A stretch of 6,202 nt of DNA from Lachnospiraceae bacterium UBA4316 (GCA_002394535.1 DGUG01000116.1:1-6202); one strand, 5' to 3'. Positions 1 through 6,134 are shown, numbered from the stretch's first letter. Notes: generated by a model from the letters alone, not told the origin. Numbers and translations: made by a program.

Positions 1-482
1 TGCTTAACGGAGCTGTTACGATCGGAACAATGGACGGCGCAAACGTTGAGATGTATGAAGAAGTCGGAGAAGACAATATATTCATATTCGGACTGTCCTC
101 TGATGAGGTTATAAACTATGAGCAAAACGGTGGATATGATCCGAACGAGATATTCAACAACAATGCAAACGTCCGCAAGGTTCTTATGCAGCTTGTAAAC
201 GGTACATATTGTCCTGAAGATCCGGAACTGTTCAGGGATTTGTACAATTCCCTGCTTAATACACAGTGCACCGCAAAGGCTGACACATATTTCATACTGA
301 AGGATTTTGACTCCTATGCTGAGACTCAGAAGAAGATACAGGAAGCCTACAAGGATACCAAAAAATGGAACAAGATGGCAATTCTAAATGTTGCAAGTTC
401 CGGCAAGTTTTCATCAGACAGAACCATCCAGGAATACGTTGATGATATATGGCATCTTGATAAGGTAACAGTCAAGAAATAA
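1..482 (+). CDS. glgP: Glycogen/maltodextrin phosphorylase, C-terminal part (5' truncated by window)
   Basis: Family GT35 enzyme that cleaves alpha-1,4-glucan with inorganic phosphate to release glucose-1-phosphate in the cytosol, using pyridoxal phosphate. The frame is open from base 3 and gives about 159 C-terminal residues; full-length members have roughly 750-850. It opens with LNGAVTIGTMDGANVEMYEE, the strongly conserved block just after the PLP-binding lysine. By homology with other phosphorylases that lysine lies about three residues upstream, outside the window. The downstream DNIFIFG and the C-terminal FSSDRTIQEYVDDIWHLD are also hallmark phosphorylase motifs. The C-terminus looks complete and intact, ending at TAA 480-482. 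Family identity is very secure; glycogen versus maltodextrin preference cannot be decided from this fragment. The next gene starts 3 bases downstream, so the two are probably cotranscribed. Confidence 0.97.
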   Translation, partial: LNGAVTIGTMDGANVEMYEEVGEDNIFIFGLSSDEVINYEQNGGYDPNEIFNNNANVRKVLMQLVNGTYCPEDPELFRDLYNSLLNTQCTAKADTYFILKDFDSYAETQKKIQEAYKDTKKWNKMAILNVASSGKFSSDRTIQEYVDDIWHLDKVTVKK

Positions 483-485
483 TGT

Positions 486-1343
486 ATGAACATACCGCGT
501 GCAAGACAACTGCAGATACAGGGTCCTGACAGAAAGATCAGTTACGGAGGTGACCAGAGGTGGTTTTCGTCAAATACGAGAGCCTTGGGAGGTTGCGGGT
601 CCGTGGCGGGAGCTAATGTGTTGCGTTGCCTTGCAAGGTGTGACAAAGAGTTCGTTGATGCAATAAGAACATCGGGAAAGATTCCTGCACAGATAAAGGA
701 TGCATTATGCTCAGATAATCCCGGTCATGAGAATTTCTCACTTCTTATGACCGGGGTATATGAGACGATGGGATCCTTTGAGATATTTCCGCTTAATCGT
801 ATCTATGACCGCAAAGAGCGGTCATCAAAAGTTTTTACCAGGTTAAAAAGTACATTCGGCCTTACAAATGTAGGGTTTATTATAGGTATCATCCGGTTTG
901 CCAGAAAGTTGGGTCTTGATATTACGGTAGAATACAAGGCTTGTGCTTTTATGTCCAAGGAAGAGGCAAGGGATTTCATTAAAGAGGGACTGAAAAAAAG
1001 CGGAGCAGTGGTTCTGCTTACATGTCGAAATACTCACAATGCGAGACTTTTCAAAGCAGATTCCGACCTTGAAAAGAGGCTTGCCGGAGGTTCTGATTCT
1101 GTAATAAAGAGTCATTTTACAACAATAACAGACATTGATGGCGACAGACTTCTAATCACAACATGGGGAAAACCGGGAGTTGTCGATCTTAATGAACTTG
1201 CCGGAAGCTGGCAAAGCATCAGGGCTTACGAGGCATCGCTTATGTATATTCTGCCCGGCAGCCGCAAGGAAGCAACATCGTGCATGATGGGTGCGTGGAA
1301 GTTATTTATGGCCGGAATAGGGCATTCTATAGCTCGATCGTAG
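486..1343 (+). CDS. Papain/C39-like cysteine peptidase-fold protein, uncharacterised
   Basis: A 285-residue protein of unknown role. Seen in the sequence: YGGDQRWF (residues 20-27), then GGCGSVAGAN (35-44) with Cys37 at the start of a likely helix, and near the C-terminus SHFTTITDIDGDRLLITTWG (209-228) with His210 and a TTWG block. The order Cys, His, then xxWG matches the papain-fold layout (papain has NSWG), with Thr where papain has its catalytic Asn; Gln24 could serve the oxyanion hole. This is motif reasoning only; activity is unproven. No signal peptide or convincing membrane segment is seen, so it is probably cytosolic; residues 127-143 are hydrophobic but interrupted by charged residues. 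The ATG at 486 lies 3 bases after the glgP stop with only a weak, distant AAGG (462-465), suggesting translational coupling. It is kept as the start because the conserved motif begins near residue 20 and the next in-frame ATG is at residue 88. A non-catalytic relative is the main alternative. Confidence 0.8.
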   Translation: MNIPRARQLQIQGPDRKISYGGDQRWFSSNTRALGGCGSVAGANVLRCLARCDKEFVDAIRTSGKIPAQIKDALCSDNPGHENFSLLMTGVYETMGSFEIFPLNRIYDRKERSSKVFTRLKSTFGLTNVGFIIGIIRFARKLGLDITVEYKACAFMSKEEARDFIKEGLKKSGAVVLLTCRNTHNARLFKADSDLEKRLAGGSDSVIKSHFTTITDIDGDRLLITTWGKPGVVDLNELAGSWQSIRAYEASLMYILPGSRKEATSCMMGAWKLFMAGIGHSIARS

Positions 1344-1350
1344 ATCGAGC
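1332..1350 (+). terminator. Perfect inverted repeat at end of first gene block, possible terminator
   Basis: GCTCGATC (1332-1339) and GATCGAGC (1343-1350) form a perfect 8-bp stem with a 3-base loop. The repeat overlaps the TAG stop (1341-1343) of the cysteine-peptidase-like gene. It sits between the glgP block and the sigma-28 promoter, where a transcription end is expected. No T-run follows, so it is not a canonical intrinsic terminator. It may instead protect an mRNA 3' end or bind a protein. Confidence 0.35.
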
Positions 1351-1410
1351 CAGCCTGAGCGGCGCTTGAGCGGGTACGGAAATAATAAATAAGAAATTTA
1401 CAAAAGGGTA

Positions 1411-1437
1411 TAAAGATTATTAAAGAATGGTCGATAA
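1411..1437 (+). promoter_or_regulatory. Sigma-28 (FliA/SigD) promoter for flgM operon
   Basis: TAAA (1411-1414), a 15-base spacer, and GTCGATAA (1430-1437) match the bacterial sigma-28 consensus TAAA-N15-GCCGATAA with one substitution. It lies 87 bases before the flgM start codon, and flgM is a classical sigma-28-dependent gene. Transcription should begin near 1443-1446, giving a leader of about 80 bases. The surrounding DNA (1380-1460) is very AT-rich. Confidence 0.8.
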
Positions 1438-1466
1438 ATATTATGAAACTTGTAAAATGTTTTATT

Positions 1467-1488
1467 GCGAAGCCATGGATGGCATCGC
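1467..1488 (+). promoter_or_regulatory. Leader hairpin with GGA apical loop, candidate CsrA site (flgM)
   Basis: GCGA (1467-1470) pairs with TCGC (1485-1488), an A-A mismatch follows, then GCCA (1472-1475) pairs with TGGC (1480-1483), leaving the tetraloop TGGA (1476-1479). CsrA/RsmA proteins bind GGA in the loop of short hairpins, with a selected consensus close to ACARGGAUGU; here the loop region reads CCATGGATGG. The hairpin falls in the predicted flgM leader, about 37 bases before the ATG, and more GGA triplets follow (GGGGA 1491-1495, CGGA near 1502-1505, and the ribosome binding site). The structure is seen; CsrA binding is inferred. Confidence 0.4.
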
Positions 1489-1510
1489 GAGGGGAGCACT
1501 CCGGACAGGG

Positions 1511-1519
1511 AAGGAGGAG
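1511..1519 (+). promoter_or_regulatory. Ribosome binding site that sets the flgM start
   Basis: AAGGAGGAG ends 5 bases before ATG 1525. The frame is also open upstream to a TTG at 1465, but that codon has no ribosome binding site and would translate through the leader hairpin. This site fixes the start at 1525. Confidence 0.85.
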
Positions 1520-1524
1520 AAAAC

Positions 1525-1806
1525 ATGCGTATAGAAGCATATAATGCCGTAAGTCAGATATACTCGGCAAAGAAGCCCGGCAAGGTCAACAATGTAGCGT
1601 CTGCATACGGAAGAGACCAGGTTCAGATCTCCAGCATCGGAAAAGACATTCAGACAGCAAAGACGGCTGTTGCAAATTCATCCGATATCAGGAGCGAGAT
1701 CACAGAGCCTATCAAGGCAGCTATTGCAAACGGTACTTATAATGTAAGCAATGATGATTTTGCATCAAAATTACTTGCAAAGTATGAAGAGAAGTTCGGC
1801 TTCTGA
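1525..1806 (+). CDS. flgM: FlgM, anti-sigma-28 factor
   Basis: A small cytosolic protein that binds and inhibits the flagellar sigma factor (FliA/SigD) until it is exported through the completed hook-basal body, coupling filament gene expression to assembly. The 93-residue length is typical. The N-terminus MRIEAYNAVSQIYSAKKPGK and the central VQISSIGKDIQTAK resemble clostridial FlgM. The C-terminal sigma-binding half (residues 54-85) carries DIRSEITEPIKAAIANGTYNV followed by a FASKLL helix, matching the family pattern of paired helices around I-x-x-G-x-Y-x-V. The start is chosen by AAGGAGGAG 5 bases upstream. It is the first gene of the flagellar block, directly behind a sigma-28 promoter, which gives a negative feedback loop. 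flgN follows after 50 bases. Confidence 0.95.
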   Translation: MRIEAYNAVSQIYSAKKPGKVNNVASAYGRDQVQISSIGKDIQTAKTAVANSSDIRSEITEPIKAAIANGTYNVSNDDFASKLLAKYEEKFGF

Positions 1807-1843
1807 TCAAATGATCTGATCGGAAGCAGGGCGGCGCTTGGCG

Positions 1844-1850
1844 AAGGGGA
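1844..1850 (+). promoter_or_regulatory. Ribosome binding site for GTG-initiated flgN
   Basis: AAGGGGA lies 6 bases before GTG 1857. It supports GTG as the start, since there is no in-frame ATG until far inside the conserved coiled-coil region. Confidence 0.7.
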
Positions 1851-1856
1851 TAAACA

Positions 1857-2372
1857 GTGGCAAGCCTTATTGAGGAACTCATTGATACACTGAACAAGGA
1901 AAACAGTGAATACGAAAAGCTTCTGGAGTTGTCCAAGCGCAAAGCGACCGTTATAGTCTCAAGAGACATAGCGGCATTGGAAAAAATCACGGATGATGAA
2001 CAAATCGTTGTGACGACGATCGGAAATCTGGATAGTAAACGTGCCCAGGTAACCCGTGACATCGCGGACGTAATCAACAAGGATGTTGAGACATTAAAAC
2101 TTTCTGTGCTGATTGAATTGCTTTCTAAACAGCCGAATGAGCAGCGTGCACTCTCCGAGATACACGATAAGCTGAAGATGACAGTCGAAAATGTACGAAT
2201 GATAAATGAAAGCAACAGACAGCTGATAGACCAGTCATTGGAGATGGTTGAATTCGACCTGAACATGATCAGGGCCTTGAGACAGGCTCCGGAAACAAAT
2301 AATTACGGACGAAGTGCCGTAAGTACAGGAGAGACATTAGGATCGGTCAGAGGTTTTGATGCGAAACAGTAG
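1857..2372 (+). CDS. flgN: FlgN, export chaperone for FlgK/FlgL
   Basis: A cytosolic type III export chaperone of the FlgN family (PF05130 type) that binds the C-termini of the hook-filament junction proteins FlgK and FlgL and brings them to the export gate. The 171-residue product is almost wholly helical: residues 1-145 are rich in Leu, Ile, Glu and Lys with heptad-like spacing. They include LIEELIDTLNKENSEYEKLL (4-23) and the family-typical late helix NESNRQLIDQSLEMVEFDLN (117-136). The tail (146-171) is polar and Gly/Ser-rich, likely disordered. It starts with GTG, backed by AAGGGGA 6 bases upstream. It sits between flgM and its two presumed clients, the same order as in Bacillus subtilis. 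Whether it serves both FlgK paralogues is unknown. Sequence conservation in this family is low, so the name rests partly on position. Confidence 0.9.
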   Translation: MASLIEELIDTLNKENSEYEKLLELSKRKATVIVSRDIAALEKITDDEQIVVTTIGNLDSKRAQVTRDIADVINKDVETLKLSVLIELLSKQPNEQRALSEIHDKLKMTVENVRMINESNRQLIDQSLEMVEFDLNMIRALRQAPETNNYGRSAVSTGETLGSVRGFDAKQ

Positions 2373-2400
2373 TTAGGGTTACAGAACATGAGGTGATTAC

Positions 2401-4089
2401 ATGTCGTTGATGAGCGGCCTGTTTTTAGGGGCAACCGGACTTCAGACCAGTCAGAATTCGCTGCATACAACAGCGCACAACCTTTCGAATATAGAAACAC
2501 CGGGTTATGTCCGTCAGCAGACGTTGCATGCGGACATGTCTTATAACACGATAAGTACGTCCCCGGCTGTTTCAAAAATGCAGATAGGCCTCGGTGTTGA
2601 ATACGATATAGTAAGACAGGTCAGGGATGATTTTCTTGACAAGTCATATCGCAGAGAAACCGGAAGGTCTAATTTTTATGAAGTTTGTCAGGAAACAACC
2701 CAGGAAATAGAAACACTTCTCGGAGAATTTGACGGCGTTGCGTTTCAGGAATCAATTGCCGGTTTATGGACATCTGTTCAGGAACTCCAAAAAGATCCGT
2801 CAAGTTCAGTCACAAAAGGCTCTTTCGTCAATACCGCAGCACAGTTTTTGGAAAGGGCACAGGCGGTATATAACGGACTGACCGATTACCAGGATAATCT
2901 TAATGCAAGAGTGAAAGAGTATGTTGACAAGATCAATGATCTTGGAGATACGATCCATGTTCTTAACGAAAGAATTCATACGGAAGAATTGGGAGAACAG
3001 GAAGCAAATGACCTTAGAGACCAGAGGAATAAGGCACTTGACGAGCTTTCTGCCCTTGCAAATATATCATATTTTACAAACGCTGACGGAGCTACGGAAG
3101 TTCTTGTTGAGGGAGTATCTCTCGTTGCAAGAGACAGGGTATTCCATATGGATACCGTTGTTGATGAGGGTACGGGGTTCTACACTCCTGTATGGCCTCA
3201 GAACAAGAACGCGGAAGTGTTTATCAGAAACGAGGAGATTGCTACTGCATACAATACCGATATAGGGCAGCTTAAGTCGGTAATTCTCGCGAGGGGTGAC
3301 AGAAGAGCCAACTATACCGACATGGCTTACAACACCTATATGAACGGTAAATATACATACACGGACAACTCAACAACCCCTCCTACGGATGTGTCCCAGG
3401 ATCTGATCCCCACTTCATCTTCAATTGTAATGAAGGTGCAGGCACAGCTTGATAATATGGTTCATTCTCTCATGACGGAAGTTAATAACATACTTACGGA
3501 TGAGAAGAGTCTGATAGATTCCGGCGGGACACCGTCATATGCATCTGACGAGGATCTCCCGAAAGAGCTTTTCGTCAGGCTCGGAACAAGCAGGTATGTT
3601 GAGGACGGCTCGGGTAATTACAAGTATGTTGCAGAGGATTCCAAACCGTCACACGCAAACATTGATAAGCTATATACGATTGCAAATATGAAGATCAATC
3701 CGGATCTTCTCAAGACACCGTCCCTTCTCGGAAATGAGTTTATGACGGAAGATCGGCAGGTTGACCATGCCAAGGCTGATGCTTTGGCGGATGCCTTTAC
3801 TAACAAGTTTTCGAGCATCTCTCCTGATCTGACGCAGAAATATGATTACAGGGATTATTATGCTGCTCTTGTCGGACAGGTGGCAACTGAAGGATCGGTT
3901 TACACGAGTATAGTGACAGCCCAGCAAGTGGCAACGCATCAGCTTTCGGATAGCAGAGATGCAATCATGGGAGTATCTTCCAACGAGGAACTTACCAATA
4001 TGATCAAGTATCAGAATGCATACAATGCAGCATCAAGATACATTACGGCATGCAACGACATGCTGGAGAGACTGTTAGACAGCGTTTAA
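2401..4089 (+). CDS. flgK: FlgK paralogue 1, hook-associated protein 1
   Basis: An exported structural protein that forms the first junction ring between hook and filament. It has 562 residues, within the usual 450-650 range. The N-terminal D0 region has the rod/hook signature NLSNIETPGYVRQ (28-40), after the amphipathic GLFLGATGLQTSQNSLHTTA. A coiled-coil D1 segment follows (residues 80-220, ending in LRDQRNKALDELSALANI). FlgK-type IANMKINPDLLKTPSLLG lies near 427-444, and the C-terminal helix (525-562) carries NEELTNMIKYQNAYNAASRYITACNDMLERLL. No cleavable signal is present, as expected for flagellar type III export. GAGGTGAT just before the ATG is the ribosome binding site. It lies 28 bases after flgN and is followed 29 bases later by a second, clearly different flgK. 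Confidence 0.94.
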   Translation: MSLMSGLFLGATGLQTSQNSLHTTAHNLSNIETPGYVRQQTLHADMSYNTISTSPAVSKMQIGLGVEYDIVRQVRDDFLDKSYRRETGRSNFYEVCQETTQEIETLLGEFDGVAFQESIAGLWTSVQELQKDPSSSVTKGSFVNTAAQFLERAQAVYNGLTDYQDNLNARVKEYVDKINDLGDTIHVLNERIHTEELGEQEANDLRDQRNKALDELSALANISYFTNADGATEVLVEGVSLVARDRVFHMDTVVDEGTGFYTPVWPQNKNAEVFIRNEEIATAYNTDIGQLKSVILARGDRRANYTDMAYNTYMNGKYTYTDNSTTPPTDVSQDLIPTSSSIVMKVQAQLDNMVHSLMTEVNNILTDEKSLIDSGGTPSYASDEDLPKELFVRLGTSRYVEDGSGNYKYVAEDSKPSHANIDKLYTIANMKINPDLLKTPSLLGNEFMTEDRQVDHAKADALADAFTNKFSSISPDLTQKYDYRDYYAALVGQVATEGSVYTSIVTAQQVATHQLSDSRDAIMGVSSNEELTNMIKYQNAYNAASRYITACNDMLERLLDSV

Positions 4090-4118
4090 TATGTAGTGTA
4101 TAGATAGAAGGAGGCCCT

Positions 4119-5984
4119 ATGAGTACTTCACAATTTTTCGGACTGAATATAGGATATACAGGGCTGCAGGCTGCAAATGCAGCTCTTAATGTTACGGGTA
4201 ACAATATCTCCAACGTGGAGACAAAGGGTTACACAAGACAGGAAGCGATTCAGGCGGCTGCCGATGCACTTCGCACCAACACTTCATACGGTATGGCCGG
4301 TGCAGGTGTTGATACCAAGTCAATAGACCAGATCAGGAACGCATACTATGACCTTAAATACTGGCAGAATAATGCCAGCAAGGGAATTTACGATATCAAA
4401 CAGCAGTATTATCGTCAGATAGAAGACTATTTTACCGATACAGATGATGTTCAGGGATTTAATGTCGTATACTCGGATATGTTCGATGCTCTTGATGAGG
4501 TGTATAAGAGTGCGGGAGACGATACGAAGAAGGCTGCATTTTTATCAAGATGCAAAGCTCTTACCGAGTACTTCAACAATATGCACACGTCTCTTCAGAG
4601 GCTTCAGACCGATGCCAACAATGAGATCATGAACAAAGTCAATGAGATCAATTCCTTAGCTTCCGAGATCGCTACTCTCAATAAGCAGATCAATACGATA
4701 GAAGTTAATCATGTGCGTGCAAACGAACTTCGGGATAAGAGAAACCTCCTTATTGATCAGTTATCGGAGATCGTTGATGTCAAGGTTACGGAAGTTCCCA
4801 TATACACAACCGAAGGCGGTACGGAGGAGTCCGGAATATACAGATATATCGTGGATATCGCGGGCGGGCAGAATCTTGTAAACAGTTATGAGTATTCTAC
4901 CGTTTCATGCGTTGCAAGAAGCGGCGATGAAAAGGTAAACCAGTCAGATGCGGACGGATTGTATGACATTTATTTAAACGACCTTCCGCTTAATCTGTAC
5001 GGAGGAAGCCTGGGAGGGCAGCTCAAGGGCCTGATTGAGGTAAGAGACGGTAATAATGGTGAGAATTTCTCGGCAAAAGGTCCTTACGTTAATACTACAT
5101 CCAATAAAGTAACAGTAAAGATAGACAAGTCGAACCCAAACCATGATTTTCTGACCGATATGAATAAGGTCACAATGAACGGTTCAGGGACTATTGTAGT
5201 CGGAAATGTAAGACTTGTATACGAATCATGGATTTATGATGCGGATAATGAGCAGTATACATTTAGTCTTGCGCCCGGGACACCTGAGAAGCCAAATGAT
5301 GCATCAGGTCTTTCCGGTAAGGATGCTTTTGTCGGAGTATCTATAGATTATCAGGGAATTCCCTATTATATGGCTCAGATGAATGAGTGGGTAAGGTCAT
5401 TTGCCCAGGCCATGAACAAGATAGAAAAGACTGCCCAGGATTCAAACGGTAACCTTGCAGAAGCCATGTTTACAAGCGGAAGCGACGAGCGCAAGTTTGA
5501 CGACTACAATTATGAAACCGGTTATGATGGAAACTCGCATTTGGTAAACACGATAAATGACAATTATCTTCAGCTTACGGCGGGAAACTTCAATATAAAC
5601 AGTGATATGCTTAAAGATGTCAACCTGTTCGGTACAACTGTTGATATTACTCAGGGACAGGATGCACAGGATATTACTCTTGAACTTATGAAAGTTCGGA
5701 CTGACAAGTCCAAGATGACATACAGAGGCTGCTCTTCCGAAGAATTTCTGCAGTGCCTCACAAGCGATGTGGCGCTTGGAGCATCATCTGCCAACAACTT
5801 CTACTCGAACTTCGACAAGATCAGCAAATCTATTGTTGCCCAGAGGACTTCGGTTTCGGGCGTCGATAACGATGAAGAGGCACTTAACCTTGTGAAGTTC
5901 CAGGAAGCCTACAACCTGTCATCCAAGATGATACAGATCATGACGGAGATATATGACAGACTGATACTTCAGACAGGAGTATAA
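4119..5984 (+). CDS. flgK: FlgK paralogue 2, hook-associated protein 1
   Basis: A second junction protein of the FlgK family, 621 residues. The D0 signature is NNISNVETKGYTRQ (28-41), after FFGLNIGYTGLQAANAALNV; D1 contains LRDKRNLLIDQLSEIVDVKV (near 204-223). A canonical mid-region follows, with IAGGQNLVNS, GGSLGGQLKGLIEVRD and, later, GIPYYMAQMNEWVRSFAQAM, all hallmarks of textbook FlgK. The C-terminus has the closing helix EEALNLVKFQEAYNLSSKMI with IMTEIYDRLI. A block at roughly residues 318-395 (VTVKIDKS, VVGNVRLVYESW, YTFSLAPG) looks like a beta-rich surface D2/D3 domain and accounts for much of its extra length over paralogue 1. AAGGAGG (4108-4114) lies a rather tight 4 bases before the ATG. 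No promoter is seen in the 29-base gap, so it is cotranscribed with paralogue 1. Confidence 0.95.
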   Translation: MSTSQFFGLNIGYTGLQAANAALNVTGNNISNVETKGYTRQEAIQAAADALRTNTSYGMAGAGVDTKSIDQIRNAYYDLKYWQNNASKGIYDIKQQYYRQIEDYFTDTDDVQGFNVVYSDMFDALDEVYKSAGDDTKKAAFLSRCKALTEYFNNMHTSLQRLQTDANNEIMNKVNEINSLASEIATLNKQINTIEVNHVRANELRDKRNLLIDQLSEIVDVKVTEVPIYTTEGGTEESGIYRYIVDIAGGQNLVNSYEYSTVSCVARSGDEKVNQSDADGLYDIYLNDLPLNLYGGSLGGQLKGLIEVRDGNNGENFSAKGPYVNTTSNKVTVKIDKSNPNHDFLTDMNKVTMNGSGTIVVGNVRLVYESWIYDADNEQYTFSLAPGTPEKPNDASGLSGKDAFVGVSIDYQGIPYYMAQMNEWVRSFAQAMNKIEKTAQDSNGNLAEAMFTSGSDERKFDDYNYETGYDGNSHLVNTINDNYLQLTAGNFNINSDMLKDVNLFGTTVDITQGQDAQDITLELMKVRTDKSKMTYRGCSSEEFLQCLTSDVALGASSANNFYSNFDKISKSIVAQRTSVSGVDNDEEALNLVKFQEAYNLSSKMIQIMTEIYDRLILQTGV

Positions 5985-5992
5985 GGTGTAGT

Positions 5993-6019
5993 TAAGATTT
6001 AAGCAGTAATTGTCGATAA
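5993..6019 (+). promoter_or_regulatory. Second sigma-28-like promoter, upstream of flgL
   Basis: TAAG (5993-5996), a 15-base spacer, then GTCGATAA (6012-6019). The -10 octamer and the following A are identical to those of the flgM promoter; the -35 element has 3 of 4 consensus bases. It lies in the 150-base gap between the second flgK and flgL, predicting a start near 6025-6028 and a leader of about 110 bases. It would let flgL, and anything behind it, be made separately from the flgM operon transcript. Confidence 0.62.
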
Positions 6020-6026
6020 ACAATTA
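6007..6026 (+). repeat. Inverted repeat over the second sigma-28 -10 element
   Basis: TAATTGT (6007-6013) and ACAATTA (6020-6026) form a perfect 7-bp stem around CGATAA. The palindrome brackets the -10 element, so it could be an operator or, in readthrough RNA from upstream, a weak AT-rich hairpin. The flgM promoter lacks this symmetry, so chance is possible. Confidence 0.35.
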
Positions 6027-6035
6027 TATACATCA

Positions 6036-6053
6036 GGCAAAAGGGAATTTGCC
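6036..6053 (+). promoter_or_regulatory. flgL leader hairpin A with GGA loop, candidate CsrA site
   Basis: GGCAAA (6036-6041) pairs perfectly with TTTGCC (6048-6053), leaving loop AGGGAA with a central GGA. It lies about 10 bases after the predicted sigma-28 start. Seen directly as a fold; CsrA binding is inferred. Confidence 0.4.
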
Positions 6054-6061
6054 ATAGCTAT

Positions 6062-6097
6062 TTACAGTAGGCTGAAATGGAGTTTGGCCGCCTGTAA
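6062..6097 (+). promoter_or_regulatory. flgL leader hairpin B with GGA loop, candidate CsrA site
   Basis: TTACAG (6062-6067) pairs with CTGTAA (6092-6097). After a 2x2 internal loop, GGCT (6070-6073) pairs with GGCC (6086-6089, one G-T wobble), G6074 bulges, and AAA (6075-6077) pairs with TTT (6083-6085), leaving the loop TGGAG (6078-6082). This is the longest hairpin in the flgL leader and again presents GGA at its tip. It ends 37 bases before the flgL start. Confidence 0.42.
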
Positions 6098-6121
6098 CAG
6101 TACTTGTTTTGTAATTTTTAC

Positions 6122-6127
6122 GGAGGG
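6122..6127 (+). promoter_or_regulatory. Ribosome binding site for flgL
   Basis: GGAGGG lies 7 bases before ATG 6135 and 10 before the adjacent ATG 6138, so the first ATG is preferred. TAC (6119-6121) and GTA (6127-6129) flank GGAGG as a minimal 3-bp stem, so this could be a third GGA-loop element. Confidence 0.7.
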
Positions 6128-6134
6128 TACGGTT

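Noticed and set aside
482..529. Alternative ATG at 482 overlapping the glgP stop (TAATG arrangement).
   Set aside because: That frame hits TGA at 527-529 after 15 codons; the ATG at 486 opens the long conserved gene.
843..1115. - strand open frame opposite the cysteine-peptidase-like gene.
   Set aside because: No family resemblance, and fully antisense to a gene with clear conserved motifs.
1465..1524. A 20-codon N-terminal extension of FlgM starting at TTG 1465.
   Set aside because: There is no ribosome binding site before the TTG, the extension would be coded by the leader hairpin and the ribosome binding site itself, and ATG 1525 gives the normal FlgM N-terminus and length.
1226..1570. 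- strand open frame running across the intergenic region between the peptidase-like gene and flgM.
   Set aside because: It overlaps the sigma-28 promoter, leader and flgM start on the other strand, and its hydrophobic Ile/Phe-rich sequence reflects the AT-rich DNA.
1721..2266. Long open frame on the - strand opposite flgN (181 codons).
   Set aside because: It has Ser/Ile-rich low-complexity composition, no recognisable motif, and lies antisense to a well-supported helical gene; it is a by-product of flgN codon use.
2921..3265. + strand open frame of 114 codons inside flgK paralogue 1 in another frame.
   Set aside because: Fully inside the FlgK coding region, with no ribosome binding site and no recognisable protein features.
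5862..5869. Another exact GTCGATAA octamer inside the end of the second flgK.
   Set aside because: The bases at the expected -35 position (5843-5846) are GAGG, not TAAA, and the octamer encodes conserved FlgK residues (VDN); probably chance.
6031..6134. Possible cyclic-di-GMP or other known riboswitch in the structured flgL leader.
   Set aside because: I could not match the conserved core of GEMM-type or other riboswitches I know. Isolated hairpins with GGA loops explain the structure more simply, and no terminator-like stem with a T-run is seen.
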